The notes beneath the pieces were generated by a model that was not told the DNA's origin, ran no database searches, and saw only the letters and a program-made list of their open reading frames with translations. Below, piece after piece: positions 1 through 9,070 of a DNA stretch of 64,000 nucleotides; position 1 is the stretch's first letter, and the number at the start of each line of letters is the position of its first letter. The position numbers were made by a program, and so were the translations under genes. The DNA comes from Campylobacteraceae bacterium (GTDB lineage: Bacteria; Campylobacterota; Campylobacteria; Campylobacterales; Sulfurovaceae), in assembly GCA_027080995.1 (NCBI GenBank), contig JALWNT010000118.1, positions 1 to 64,000 on the forward strand, in the 5' to 3' direction.

Positions 1-2
1 TC

Positions 3-227
3 GCCGCCTTCAACTCCTTTCATCTCCTCTCCCAGCCGCTTGTCGAGAAAATCAACGTCGCCGACACTTTCCTCTTGACGATGGCGATGACCGCGCTGGG
101 AATGCAGACCCGTTTCGCCAAATTCAAGGGCCTGGGTCTGGCCCCCCTCTATACGGCGCTGGGGATGTTCCTCTGGCTCGTCTTCGGCGGTTTTGTTGTC
201 GTCAAAGCCGTCACCGCCGTCTTATAA
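3..227 (+). CDS. C-terminal part of a YeiH/YadS-type putative sulfate exporter family membrane protein (truncated by window start)
   Basis: Open frame from base 3: AFNSFHLLSQPLVEKINVADTFLLTMAMTALGMQTRFAKFKGLGLAPLYTALGMFLWLVFGGFVVVKAVTAVL*; hydrophobic, MTALGMQT motif. Confidence 0.7.
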   Translation, partial: AAFNSFHLLSQPLVEKINVADTFLLTMAMTALGMQTRFAKFKGLGLAPLYTALGMFLWLVFGGFVVVKAVTAVL

Positions 228-242
228 ATCCTTTCGAGGCTT

Positions 243-1814
243 TCACTTTCTCCGACGGAAGCTCAAGGCTTCGAGGAGATGTCTTTTGCCGATCGACTCG
301 GCCCCGTCGAGATCGGCAATCGTGCGGGCGACCTTTTTGATGCTGACGATGGAGCGGTGCGAAAGGGCGAAACGCCCCACCGCCTGCTCGAGCACACCGG
401 CGGCTTCGTCGTCGAGACGGCAGTAGCGGTCGATCTCCGCTTCGCCGAGCTTGCCGTTGGGGGCGCTTTGGCCCCGCTCCTTCTGGCGGCGAAAAGCTTC
501 GATCACTTTGACATGCATCGACGCCGAATCCTCCCCGCTGCGATCGCCGCTTTCGACCTCCTGCATCGTCACGAAGAGATCGATGCGATCGAGAAACGGA
601 TCGGAGAGGCGGTTGCGGTAACGGAGGATCTCCCGTTCGTTGCATCGGCATCGACGGCTTTTGGAGAGGAGATTGCCGCAGGGGCAAGGGTTCATCGCGG
701 CGACAAACATAAAATCGGCTTCGTAACTTACCTTGCTATTGACCCGCGCGATATGGACCCGCCGATCCTGCATCGGCTCCCGCAACGCTTCGAGGACGTT
801 CTTCTGGAAATGGGGGAGCTCGTCAAAAAAGAGGATCCCCCGGTGGGCCAGGGCCACTTCACCGATACGGGCACTGTGGCTCCCTCCTCCGAAGATCGAC
901 GCGGAGGTGGCGGTATGGTGCGGGCTGCGAAAAGGGCGCCGGGGGCGAAAATCGGGCACTTGCCCGTCGAGAAACTGATGCTTGGCCACCGCCAACATCT
1001 CCGCCTCGCTCATCGGAGGCAGAATGTAAGGGAGTCGCTTGGCGATCATACTCTTCCCGCAGCCGGGGCTTCCCTCCATCAGATAGTTGTGCATCCCCGC
1101 CGCGGCGATCAGCGCTCCCCGTTTGGCCAGTTCCTGCCCCTTGACCTCTCGGAAATCCTCCGGATACTCCCCAAGCCAATAGTAGCGCTCGTCACCGATC
1201 TGCATCGACTCGGCCCGATACTCGAAGCGCTCCGTACGCGTCGCGGCCTCCTCGTCTCCTCCAAGGCGGGCGATCGCCTCCTCCAGGGTCTCCACCGGGA
1301 GGAAATCGACACCGGGAATGTGCCGCAGATACTCCATCGCCTCCGAGGGCACCATCGCCCGGCGGATCAGCCCCTGCTCCTTGAGGGAGAGGATGAGCGG
1401 GAAGAGGAGCGAACTGCTTTTGACCCTCCCATCAAGCCCCAACTCTCCGAAAATATAGAGATCTTCGCGTCGGATCTCCCGCCGGTGGAGCGCGATAAGC
1501 AGGGCGATGGGCAAGTCGAAATGGGTCCCGCTCTTCTTCAGATCGCTGGGAGCCAGATTGATGGTGATTTTCAGAGGGGGAAAGGTAAAGTCGTTGGTCT
1601 GCAGGGCGGCTTTGACCCGTTCCCGGGCTTCCTGGATATCGCTGCTGGCCAGGCCCACGACGCTAAAACCGGGCAAGCCTTTGGTAAAGGTCGCTTCGAC
1701 ATCGATGCGACGGGCCTGTACGCCCTCGAGCGTAGCGCAAGCGAGGGTGTTGACGATCGGATTTTGCTGAGCGTTTTGGGAGGGGTCGTTTTCTCGGGAG
1801 CTGTTCTCTTCCAT
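243..1814 (-). CDS. comM: YifB/ComM family Mg-chelatase-like AAA ATPase
   Basis: EGSPGCGKSMIAKRLPYILPPM Walker A, GEVALAHRGILFFDELPHF, NPCPCG. Confidence 0.92.
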   Translation of the reverse strand: MEENSSRENDPSQNAQQNPIVNTLACATLEGVQARRIDVEATFTKGLPGFSVVGLASSDIQEARERVKAALQTNDFTFPPLKITINLAPSDLKKSGTHFDLPIALLIALHRREIRREDLYIFGELGLDGRVKSSSLLFPLILSLKEQGLIRRAMVPSEAMEYLRHIPGVDFLPVETLEEAIARLGGDEEAATRTERFEYRAESMQIGDERYYWLGEYPEDFREVKGQELAKRGALIAAAGMHNYLMEGSPGCGKSMIAKRLPYILPPMSEAEMLAVAKHQFLDGQVPDFRPRRPFRSPHHTATSASIFGGGSHSARIGEVALAHRGILFFDELPHFQKNVLEALREPMQDRRVHIARVNSKVSYEADFMFVAAMNPCPCGNLLSKSRRCRCNEREILRYRNRLSDPFLDRIDLFVTMQEVESGDRSGEDSASMHVKVIEAFRRQKERGQSAPNGKLGEAEIDRYCRLDDEAAGVLEQAVGRFALSHRSIVSIKKVARTIADLDGAESIGKRHLLEALSFRRRK

Positions 1815-1872
1815 GGGCGTAGTATGCCATAAGCTTCAGGCACAGAATGACCGGGATGTCAGGATGACAGAT

Positions 1873-2406
1873 TCAGAGATTTTTCTTCTGCCGTTTTTTC
1901 CACTCTTTTTCGAACTTTTTGCGTTTGAGGATCGAGAGCTTCTCGATAAAGAGCCGGCCGTCGAGGTGATCCATCTCGTGTTGCAGCGCGATAGCGAGGA
2001 AGTCGTCGTCTTCGAGAATGATCTTCTCTCCGTGGCGGTTCTGGTATTCGATTTTGATCTTTTTGAAGCGCTCCACCTCTTCGAAATAGCCGGGAACGGA
2101 GAGGCACCCCTCCTGGTAGCGGGTCTTGCCGTCGGCTTCGAGGATGACGGGGTTGATCACCTCCAGAGTGTTCTCCTTGGGCTGCTGTACCCGCGGATCT
2201 TCCGAATCGGTCTCGACAGGGACATTGATGATCAAGACCCGCAGCGGCACCGCGATCTGGATGGCCGCTAGTCCCACGCCGTTGCCTTCGACCATCGTAT
2301 CGTACATATCGTCCAGCAGCGCATGAAGCTCCGCATCGAAACGCTCCACGGGCCGGGAGTGCTGTTTGAGCCGTTTGTCGGGATAGATGACGATGTCTCG
2401 TTTCAC
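1873..2406 (-). CDS. def: Peptide deformylase
   Basis: GVGLAAIQI, EGCLSVPGY, QHEMDHLDG motifs. Confidence 0.96.
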   Translation of the reverse strand: MKRDIVIYPDKRLKQHSRPVERFDAELHALLDDMYDTMVEGNGVGLAAIQIAVPLRVLIINVPVETDSEDPRVQQPKENTLEVINPVILEADGKTRYQEGCLSVPGYFEEVERFKKIKIEYQNRHGEKIILEDDDFLAIALQHEMDHLDGRLFIEKLSILKRKKFEKEWKKRQKKNL

Positions 2407-2425
2407 AGTTTCTCTCCCGTTGCGA

Positions 2426-3013
2426 TCAAGTGAAGCTCTTGGTAAGGACCTTGTCGATCAGTCCGTATTCCGCCGCCTCCTGCGCCGACATGAAGAAGTC
2501 CCGCTCGGTATCCTTCTCGATCTTTTTGACGCTCTTGCCTGTCTTCTCGGCGAGGATTTTGTTAAGATAGGTCTTGAGGCGGAGAATCTCCTGCGCCTGG
2601 ATGGCGATGTCGCTGGCCTGCCCCTGAGCACCTCCGAGGGGCTGATGGATCATAATCCGGGCACTCGGCAGGGCGTAGCGTTTGCCTTCGCTCCCGCACG
2701 CCAGCAAAAAGGCCCCCATGCTCGCGGCCTGTCCGATGCAGATGGTGACGATATCGGGCTTGATGTAGTTCATCGTATCGTAGATGGAAAACCCGCTGGT
2801 GATCACTCCGCCGGGGGAGTTGATGTAGAAGTAGATGTCTTTGTCGGGATCCTGGGCTTCGAGAAAAAGAAGTTGTGCGACGATGGTGGAAGCCACGGCG
2901 TCGTTGATTTCGCCGCTGAGCATGATGATGCGATCCTTCAGCAGTCGGGAGTAAATGTCGTAGCTGCGCTCTCCGCGTCCGGTCTGTTCGATAACGTAAG
3001 GGATATAACTCAT
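2426..3013 (-). CDS. clpP: ATP-dependent Clp protease proteolytic subunit
   Basis: [35 protein letters not shown]. Confidence 0.97.
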   Translation of the reverse strand: MSYIPYVIEQTGRGERSYDIYSRLLKDRIIMLSGEINDAVASTIVAQLLFLEAQDPDKDIYFYINSPGGVITSGFSIYDTMNYIKPDIVTICIGQAASMGAFLLACGSEGKRYALPSARIMIHQPLGGAQGQASDIAIQAQEILRLKTYLNKILAEKTGKSVKKIEKDTERDFFMSAQEAAEYGLIDKVLTKSFT

Positions 3014-3105
3014 ACTTTTTGACCTTTTAGGATGGGATGAAATCAGGGGAGGAAAAAGCGGCGGGTACGGGCGCCGCCCTCCGCCTGCGGTTGTCGGGGA
3101 GAATA

Positions 3106-4407
3106 CTATTTCTTGCCGGCGTTGTCAAGATCGAGAAGCTTGGCGAAGAGCTTGTCCTCGATCATCCCCATTTTGACGGCGGGGAAGAGATTGTTTTTCT
3201 GATAATACTTCAGCAGCGCTTCGGGATCCTGTCCGGAGATCAGCGCTTCGTAGTAGAGCGCCTGGCTCACTTCCTGATCGCTGACGTCCACACCCGCGGC
3301 CCGAGCGACGGCATCGACGATGAAGGTCGCTTTGACACTGCGCTCGGCATCTTCACGGACCGATTCGCGCAGCTCTTCGATCTTCTCGGCGTTGCCCTGG
3401 ATCGCTTCGAGCTCCTCTTTGGAGAGGGACTGGGCTTTCTGGTTGGCGAGGTTGTCGATCTCCTGCTCGACGATGTTCTCGGGCAGATCGAACTCGTAGG
3501 CTTCGACCAGCACCTCGAGGAGCTTGGGCTTGAGCTCTTCGTTATAGAGTTTGCTCAGTTTCTCGGTCTGCAGCTGCTCTTTGATCTGCTCTTTGAGGGT
3601 CTCGAGAGTGGCGTCTTCTTTCTTGGTGACCGCCTTGGCCAATTCATCGTCGATCTTGGGCTCGGCTTTGACCTTGATATCTTTGAGGGTGATGTCGAAT
3701 TCGACCTCTTTGCCCTTGAGATTCTCCGCTTGATAATCTTCGGGGAAAGTAACCTTGATCCGCTTGCTCTCCCCTTTTTTCATTCCGACCATCTGCTCTT
3801 CGAAGCCGGGGATGAATTGCCCCGAACCGATCTGCAGCTCGAAATCCTGAGCGCTGCCGCCTTCGAAAGCCTCTCCTTCGAGGTAGCCGGTAAAGTCGAA
3901 GACCGCGGTATCCCCCTCCTGCAGAGGACGATCCTCCTCCAGGCTCACGAGAGGTGCGGACTGCTCCGCCAGGGTTTTGAGGCGCTCTTCGATCTCTTCG
4001 TCGCTCACCTCGGGGACTTCGTACTCGGGAACGAGCTTCTCGTACCCCTCCACGTCGATCTTGGGACGCAGGCAGACAAGGACTTCCGCCTCGACCGCCT
4101 CTTCACCCTTTTCATATTTCTTGAAAGCGGGATCGCCGATGATGTCGGCTGCCTCGATCCCCAGCTCTTTGTAGGCTTGCTCGAGCGCTTCTCGGATCGC
4201 CTCGGCTTCGGCGTCCTGGGCCAGCTGCTCACCGTGCATCTTTTTGACGATGCTGGGGGGCACTTTGCCCTTGCGGAATCCCGCGACGTTCATCTGCTTA
4301 CCGTACTGTTTGGCCAGTTTGTCGATCTTCTTCTCGATCGTTTCGTTGGGAATGGTGCTCTTGATCACCGCGTTGGCTTCGTTCTTCTTTTCGGTCGTAA
4401 TCTCCAC
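3106..4407 (-). CDS. tig: Trigger factor
   Basis: [20 protein letters not shown]-like [25 protein letters not shown] start placed at 4407 (VEITTEK). Confidence 0.95.
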   Translation of the reverse strand: MEITTEKKNEANAVIKSTIPNETIEKKIDKLAKQYGKQMNVAGFRKGKVPPSIVKKMHGEQLAQDAEAEAIREALEQAYKELGIEAADIIGDPAFKKYEKGEEAVEAEVLVCLRPKIDVEGYEKLVPEYEVPEVSDEEIEERLKTLAEQSAPLVSLEEDRPLQEGDTAVFDFTGYLEGEAFEGGSAQDFELQIGSGQFIPGFEEQMVGMKKGESKRIKVTFPEDYQAENLKGKEVEFDITLKDIKVKAEPKIDDELAKAVTKKEDATLETLKEQIKEQLQTEKLSKLYNEELKPKLLEVLVEAYEFDLPENIVEQEIDNLANQKAQSLSKEELEAIQGNAEKIEELRESVREDAERSVKATFIVDAVARAAGVDVSDQEVSQALYYEALISGQDPEALLKYYQKNNLFPAVKMGMIEDKLFAKLLDLDNAGKK

Positions 4408-4534
4408 GATTGCTGTCCTTTTTACGTAATAAATGGCGACGATTTTACCAAAAAGTCGATGGAAGCTTCCTTGGGGTGTCTCTTTCGGCAAAAAACGTTA
4501 TGATTGCGTCAACGAATCCATACGAGGAGATCCG

Positions 4535-5116
4535 ATGCAAAAGAAACGTGAAGCGATCGAAGCGGCCGTCAGGACGATCCTGCTCAACCTGGGAGAGGAC
4601 CCCGAGCGGGAGGGGTTGGTCAAAACGCCCCATCGGGTCGCCAAAGCCCTGGAGTTTCTCACCGAAGGCTACCACAAAGATCCGAAAGAGATCCTCGAAA
4701 AAGCCCTCTTTACCAGCAGCAACGATGAGATGGTTTTGGTAAGAGACATCGAGTTCTACTCCCTGTGCGAACATCATATGCTTCCCATCATCGGGCGGGC
4801 CCACGTCGCCTACATCCCCGACGGCAAGGTCGTCGGCCTCTCCAAGATCCCTCGGGTCGTCAATCTCTACGCCCGTCGCCTCCAGATCCAAGAGCAGATG
4901 ACCGAACAGATCGCCGACGCCATCAGTGACGTCATCCACCCCAAGGGGGTCGCCGTGGTCCTCCAGGCCCGCCATATGTGTATGGAGATGCGCGGCGTCG
5001 AAAAGATTAACTCCACGACCGTCACCTCCGCCTTGCGCGGCCTTTTCAAAAGCGATCTGCGCACCCGCAACGAATTTTACAACCTCATCAACGCCAACAC
5101 CCCTTCCAACTTCTAA
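4535..5116 (+). CDS. folE: GTP cyclohydrolase I
   Basis: [41 protein letters not shown]; start after GAGGAG at 4535. Confidence 0.96.
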   Translation: MQKKREAIEAAVRTILLNLGEDPEREGLVKTPHRVAKALEFLTEGYHKDPKEILEKALFTSSNDEMVLVRDIEFYSLCEHHMLPIIGRAHVAYIPDGKVVGLSKIPRVVNLYARRLQIQEQMTEQIADAISDVIHPKGVAVVLQARHMCMEMRGVEKINSTTVTSALRGLFKSDLRTRNEFYNLINANTPSNF

Positions 5117-5126
5117 GGCGCCCCCG

Positions 5127-6035
5127 CTATCGGAAAGCCCACTGCACCATCACGAAGAGATAGCCCAGAAAGATCAACGACGTCAAAAAAGTCAAAAACG
5201 CCACCTGGTCTGGCCGACAATCGTAGAGCGCGGCGAGATTGACGTTCATCACCGCCATCGGAACGATCAACTCCAGCAGCAGGACATTGAAAAGCAGCGG
5301 ATCGAGCCCCGCAAGCGGCAAAAGCCCCCAAGCCAGTAGCGGAATGACGACAAATTTCGCCCCCACGACAAAAAAAGCCAACTCCCTCCGCAGACGATGC
5401 AGCTTCACCGTAGCAAGGTAGATGCCGAAGATCATCAACTGCAACACCATCGTGCTGTAGGCCCCCATCGTCAGGGGCAACTCCAACGGCCGAGGCAGCG
5501 ACGCCCCCGAGAGATTGAAGGCGATCGCCCCCAGGCCGAACCAGATCGCCGGAAGCTTCAGGATATTGAGCAGGGATTCGCGCACCGAGAAGCTCCCCCG
5601 GGAGTAGAAATAAACCCCCACCGTATAAACCAGAAAAACGTTGGCGAGATTGATCATACTGGTGTAGAGTACCGACGCTTCTCCAAAGAGAGCGATCCCC
5701 AGGGGAATCCCCAGATTCCCGGTATTGCCGATGATGCTGGAGACGACGGCGATCGAGCGCTCTTTGGGATCGGCAAAGAAACGCCCGGCCAACGGGACCG
5801 CCAGGAGAAGAAAAAGCAGGATGAAGCCGACAAAGAGCAGCGGAGTCTCCACCGCCCCCCGGTCGATGGGCCGGCGGGTCAATCCCCAAAAGACAAGCAT
5901 CGGCTGGAGAAAATAGATGGAGAGCAGTACCAGAGTCGATTCGTGAATCCTCTCGGCGAAGTACCTTTTGGCCAAAAATCCCAGCAATATGAAGAGGTAA
6001 ATCCCCCCGATCGACAATGCTACATCCACCCCCAC
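5127..6035 (-). CDS. AEC (auxin efflux carrier) family transporter
   Basis: Multi-TM; IIGNTGNLGIPLGIALFGE. Confidence 0.8.
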   Translation of the reverse strand: MGVDVALSIGGIYLFILLGFLAKRYFAERIHESTLVLLSIYFLQPMLVFWGLTRRPIDRGAVETPLLFVGFILLFLLLAVPLAGRFFADPKERSIAVVSSIIGNTGNLGIPLGIALFGEASVLYTSMINLANVFLVYTVGVYFYSRGSFSVRESLLNILKLPAIWFGLGAIAFNLSGASLPRPLELPLTMGAYSTMVLQLMIFGIYLATVKLHRLRRELAFFVVGAKFVVIPLLAWGLLPLAGLDPLLFNVLLLELIVPMAVMNVNLAALYDCRPDQVAFLTFLTSLIFLGYLFVMVQWAFR

Positions 6036-6081
6036 CCCTCCTGTGCTATAATCCGCCGAATTTTATCCAAAAGGAGCGCCG

Positions 6082-6243
6082 ATGGCCGTCCCAGAAGACG
6101 TAGGATGCCGCAACGAAAGTTGCATCAAACACCCCGAATGCAACCGTGCGAAGATCGCCAAGGAGGGCAAAGCCCGAGAAGTCAAAAGCTTCGGCGGCAC
6201 CCCCGAAAAGGGCTGCGGAAAGTTTCTTCCGATCAAGGATTGA
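6082..6243 (+). CDS. 53-aa Cys-rich small protein
   Basis: AAAAGGAG SD then MAVPEDVGCRNESCIKHPECNRAKIAKEGKAREVKSFGGTPEKGCGKFLPIKD*; below the length cutoff of the ORF track. Confidence 0.65.
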   Translation: MAVPEDVGCRNESCIKHPECNRAKIAKEGKAREVKSFGGTPEKGCGKFLPIKD

Positions 6244-6322
6244 GCGATTTTTCTCTTTCGCCCGGTCTTTAATTGACATCGAAGAATACTTCGATTATAA
6301 TTGCAATCCTTTTTCGGGCGAC

Positions 6323-6399
6323 CGGAGTGTAGCGCAGCCTGGTAGCGCACCTGCTTTGGGAGCAGGGGGTCGAAGGTTCGAATCCTTTCACTCCGACCA
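6323..6399 (+). tRNA. tRNA-Pro (TGG)
   Basis: Full cloverleaf, anticodon loop CTTTGGGAG, encoded CCA. Confidence 0.95.
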
Positions 6400-6425
6400 G
6401 GCTACGGAGACTCTTCTTATCGATG

Positions 6426-6502
6426 GTGGGTATAGCTCAGTTGGTTAGAGCGCCAGATTGTGGCTCTGGAGGTCGTGGGTTCGAGACCCATTACCCACCC
6501 CA
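6426..6502 (+). tRNA. tRNA-His (GTG)
   Basis: GTGGGTA...CAGATTGTGGCTCTG...TACCCACCCCA. Confidence 0.95.
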
Positions 6503-6523
6503 TTCACACTTTTTCCGGAAGAC

Positions 6524-6600
6524 GCGCCAGTAGCTCAATTGGATAGAGCATCAGACTTCGGATCTGAGGGCTAGGGGTTCGACTCCTCTCTGGCGCACCA
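6524..6600 (+). tRNA. tRNA-Arg (TCG)
   Basis: GCGCCAG...TCAGACTTCGGATCTGA...CTGGCGCACCA. Confidence 0.94.
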
Positions 6601-6620
6601 CCCTTTTACCTTTCACCGAT

Positions 6621-6697
6621 GCGCTCGTAGCTCAGCTGGATAGAGCACTCGCCTTCTAAGCGAGCGGTCTCAGGTTCGAATCCTGACGGGCGTACCA
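6621..6697 (+). tRNA. tRNA-Arg (TCT)
   Basis: GCGCTCG...CTCGCCTTCTAAGCGAG...GGGCGTACCA. Confidence 0.92.
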
Positions 6698-6710
6698 CCC
6701 ATACCTATAT

Positions 6711-6793
6711 GCGGACGTGGTGGAATTGGTAGACACGCTGGATTTAGGATCCAGTGCTTCGGCGTGAGAGTTCGAGTCTCTCCGTCCGCACCA
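6711..6793 (+). tRNA. tRNA-Leu (TAG); contains attL of the integrative element
   Basis: GCGGACG...CTGGATTTAGGATCCAG...GAGAGTTCGAGTCTCTCCGTCCGCACCA. Confidence 0.95.
6739..6766 (+). repeat. attL core
   Basis: Identical to 15612-15639. Confidence 0.92.
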
Positions 6794-6856
6794 CAGCCCC
6801 GTAAAATCGAATCTCCTGAAGCATACTTAAACTAAATATTCTCTTTAAGCTTTCCC

Positions 6857-6886
6857 TGGGTAGCACTTTGGGTAGCACTTTTTAGC
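6857..6886 (+). repeat. 30-bp direct repeat, candidate integrase arm-type sites (left)
   Basis: TGGGTAGCACTTTGGGTAGCACTTTTTAGC, identical to 15485-15514. Confidence 0.85.
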
Positions 6887-6926
6887 AGGAAAACTGTCTC
6901 AATTTGTAGCAGGCTATAATAATCGT

Positions 6927-7217
6927 ATGAGACTTCTAACTTTTTTCTTCGATCTCTTTGCCATCTTCATAGGAGGGGTAGTTTTCATAGCGGGAGCGGG
7001 AGCGCTCACTATCTGGATAACGCAGAGTGATACGGCGGGCGTTTGGGCTATTGGGATCGCCGCCGTAGTATGGCTCTATACCCTCTTCCGGTATATCGTC
7101 GCCTGGGTTGATGAGGTGTCGCCGGAGGAGGAAGCGGGGATAGCGTTGATCCTGCTGGCGTTTGTCGCGGGGGCCATTATCGGTAACGTTGATTGTGACG
7201 CGGAAAAGGAAACCTAA
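6927..7217 (+). CDS. Small multi-TM membrane protein (element cargo)
   Basis: MRLLTFFFDLFAIFIGGVVFIAG..., about three hydrophobic segments; opposite orientation to the rest of the element. Confidence 0.65.
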   Translation: MRLLTFFFDLFAIFIGGVVFIAGAGALTIWITQSDTAGVWAIGIAAVVWLYTLFRYIVAWVDEVSPEEEAGIALILLAFVAGAIIGNVDCDAEKET

Positions 7218-7720
7218 TCCTCATCTTCAATGAGCGCGATAGTATCCTGAAGCAGCTCACTCCCAAAGGCGTGGCGGGCTGCTGCTTCTACGATCCGGTC
7301 ATGATATTCATCGGGTAACGTTCTCAAAAGTTCCAAAGCGAAAGCGGCCAGTGTCGCGTTAGCTGTGTTACAGGTTATGATCTCCTGCTTGACCTCTTTC
7401 AGATCGACGCCTTCCGGGATTGTGAATTGATCGACACTAAAATCAGCAGGGATCAGGTTCCAGACGTCCGGAAGTATGCGGACCTCTCCCCGGCGGCGGG
7501 CGTTAGCTTCCCTTTGAGCGTCACGGCTGGGGTCTCTGGCGTTGATGATTGCCTCTTTGACCTCATCGTAGATAAACATTTTGCGCTTTTTGCCGGGAAG
7601 CTTATGGAAAGGTACCACTCCATCACGTACCAGCTGCGAAAAGTAGCTTTGGGTGAAATCCGCAACCTTTCCCATTTTGAGGCGTCCAAGCACTTCACGG
7701 GCGTTTAAATATTCAGACAT
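7214..7720 (-). CDS. N-terminal HTH-like protein, possibly related to phage terminase small subunit (Nu1-like)
   Basis: MSEYLNAREVLGRLKMGKVADFTQSYFSQLVRDGVVPFHKLPGKKRKMFIYDEVKEAI; family assignment tentative. Confidence 0.6.
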   Translation of the reverse strand: MSEYLNAREVLGRLKMGKVADFTQSYFSQLVRDGVVPFHKLPGKKRKMFIYDEVKEAIINARDPSRDAQREANARRRGEVRILPDVWNLIPADFSVDQFTIPEGVDLKEVKQEIITCNTANATLAAFALELLRTLPDEYHDRIVEAAARHAFGSELLQDTIALIEDED

Positions 7721-7869
7721 AGTGTCTCCTTGAAATTCTGATACTTTGCCGCTACGCGGCACCTTGATAGCTCCGAAAGTTTTAGCAAGTTCCGAGATAG
7801 GAAACTACCTATTTTCCGCGGCTCGCAAGCCCCGCAGTCTGCTCTATCTCCAGAAGGACCCGCGGCCTT

Positions 7870-8151
7870 TCACTCAGCCAGCAGAATCCGACCATCCTCG
7901 ATCTCGACGACCTCAGTCCTGTCACCATTGACCGCGACCTCCAGAATCTTCGCCGCCTTCCCTTCGATCGCTTTCGCCAATTCCATCAGGGCGATTATCT
8001 TTTCATCGACGAGCTCGCCCTCTGCTGCAAGGAAGAAGATGGCCCGCGCCAGCCCGTCGATGCCGTAGGTAGCGTTCTCCACCTGTTCAGACGCTCCGTT
8101 TCTGAGGAGTACGCCGAAAGTCTTTTCTCCTTTGCCGGGCTGCTTACTCAT
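7870..8151 (-). CDS. Hypothetical protein of the element
   Basis: MSKQPGKGEKTFGVLLRNGASEQVENATYGIDGLARAIFFLAAEGELVDEK... Confidence 0.65.
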   Translation of the reverse strand: MSKQPGKGEKTFGVLLRNGASEQVENATYGIDGLARAIFFLAAEGELVDEKIIALMELAKAIEGKAAKILEVAVNGDRTEVVEIEDGRILLAE

Positions 8152-8440
8152 CACAACCTCCAAACGTTTCACAGAGAAAGTTCCATTCTTCATCGGTGAT
8201 CGACGGAGAGAGCAGCACCTCATCCGACAAGTCCGGGAGAGATACGGGCTTGAAGCCGTTGACGTCTATCTCCCGATCTCCGTTTTCATACTCGATCAAC
8301 TCATCCCCCATGAAGATTACATAGACGCCTTCATCGTCAGCCAGTCGAACTACCCCGAGCTCCCGGCTTCCAAGCTCCCGGGCCTCTTCATCGTTGAGGG
8401 CCGCACCTACTACGAGTTTCAAATCTTTGTTACTATTCAT
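8144..8440 (-). CDS. Hypothetical protein of the element
   Basis: 98-aa ORF in a minus-strand operon, overlapping the next start. Confidence 0.6.
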   Translation of the reverse strand: MNSNKDLKLVVGAALNDEEARELGSRELGVVRLADDEGVYVIFMGDELIEYENGDREIDVNGFKPVSLPDLSDEVLLSPSITDEEWNFLCETFGGCDE

Positions 8441-8500
8441 CTGTCAATCCTTTCCTGGGTTGATGAGGTCGGGGCCTGCTTCCACACATCCCCCGACCTT

Positions 8501-8701
8501 CTACTTTGGATCTTCGGCTTTGTATGCCTCGATCAACTCTTTCGCTTTCTCCAGTGTCACGCCCAACTCTGCCAATGTCTCTTCACAGTGATAACTCTGT
8601 TTGATCCGCTGATAGAGCTGAGGGCGTGTTTTCTTCCACCGGCTGAAAGTCACGGGGCCGATGCCGATCTCTTCGGCTATCTGTTTGTCGGTTTTTCCGA
8701 T
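8501..8701 (-). CDS. 66-aa HTH (Cro/phage regulator-like) protein, apparent ATC start
   Basis: AGGAGG-6nt-ATC; (M)GKTDKQIAEEIGIGPVTFSRWKKTRPQLYQRIKQSYHCEETLAELGVTLEKAKELIEAYKAEDPK*; no ATG/GTG/TTG available in frame before the HTH. Confidence 0.55.
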   Translation of the reverse strand: MGKTDKQIAEEIGIGPVTFSRWKKTRPQLYQRIKQSYHCEETLAELGVTLEKAKELIEAYKAEDPK

Positions 8702-8759
8702 TCTTCACCTCCTGTTCTGGGTTTGGGATAATCTCCCTTCAGGTATCATAGCACCAGGG

Positions 8760-9030
8760 CGGCTATAATGTCAAGGTTAAATTATCTATTTGATAACCTA
8801 TTCCCATTTTAATGGGATAGTATTATTATTTAGATAATTACTTTTCCCGTTTAAGGAAACGACTAAACCGCCATGATCCGCCCCCGAGTTATTCACATAT
8901 CGCTATCAAATTGGGAGATTTTCCCAAAAATCTTATCAATTTAAGGAAAGTTATTCACACCCCCCCAAATAGCGTTATCTAATTGATAATGACCCCCCTC
9001 TAATTGATAGAGTGGTTAACATAATGTAGA
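8760..9030. promoter_or_regulatory. AT-rich intergenic region with dyad repeats and DnaA-box-like motifs; candidate element origin/operator region
   Basis: TTATCTATTTGATAA (8782-8796), TTATCTAATTGATAA (8975-8989), TTATTCACA at 8889-8897 and 8951-8959. Confidence 0.5.
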
Positions 9031-9070
9031 TTCTCTCGAAAAGAAAAATCGAAACCTTAAACGACGGCCA

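Noticed and set aside
279-1832. Long + strand ORF (517 aa) antisense to comM
   Set aside because: Mirror ORF of a clearly conserved gene in GC-rich codon usage; translation shows no domain.
3037-4503. 488-aa + strand ORF opposite tig
   Set aside because: Antisense shadow of trigger factor, low-complexity L/F/D-rich translation.
8132-8731. 199-aa + strand ORF inside the element
   Set aside because: Overlaps several better-supported minus-strand genes with ribosome-binding sites, including the HTH gene.
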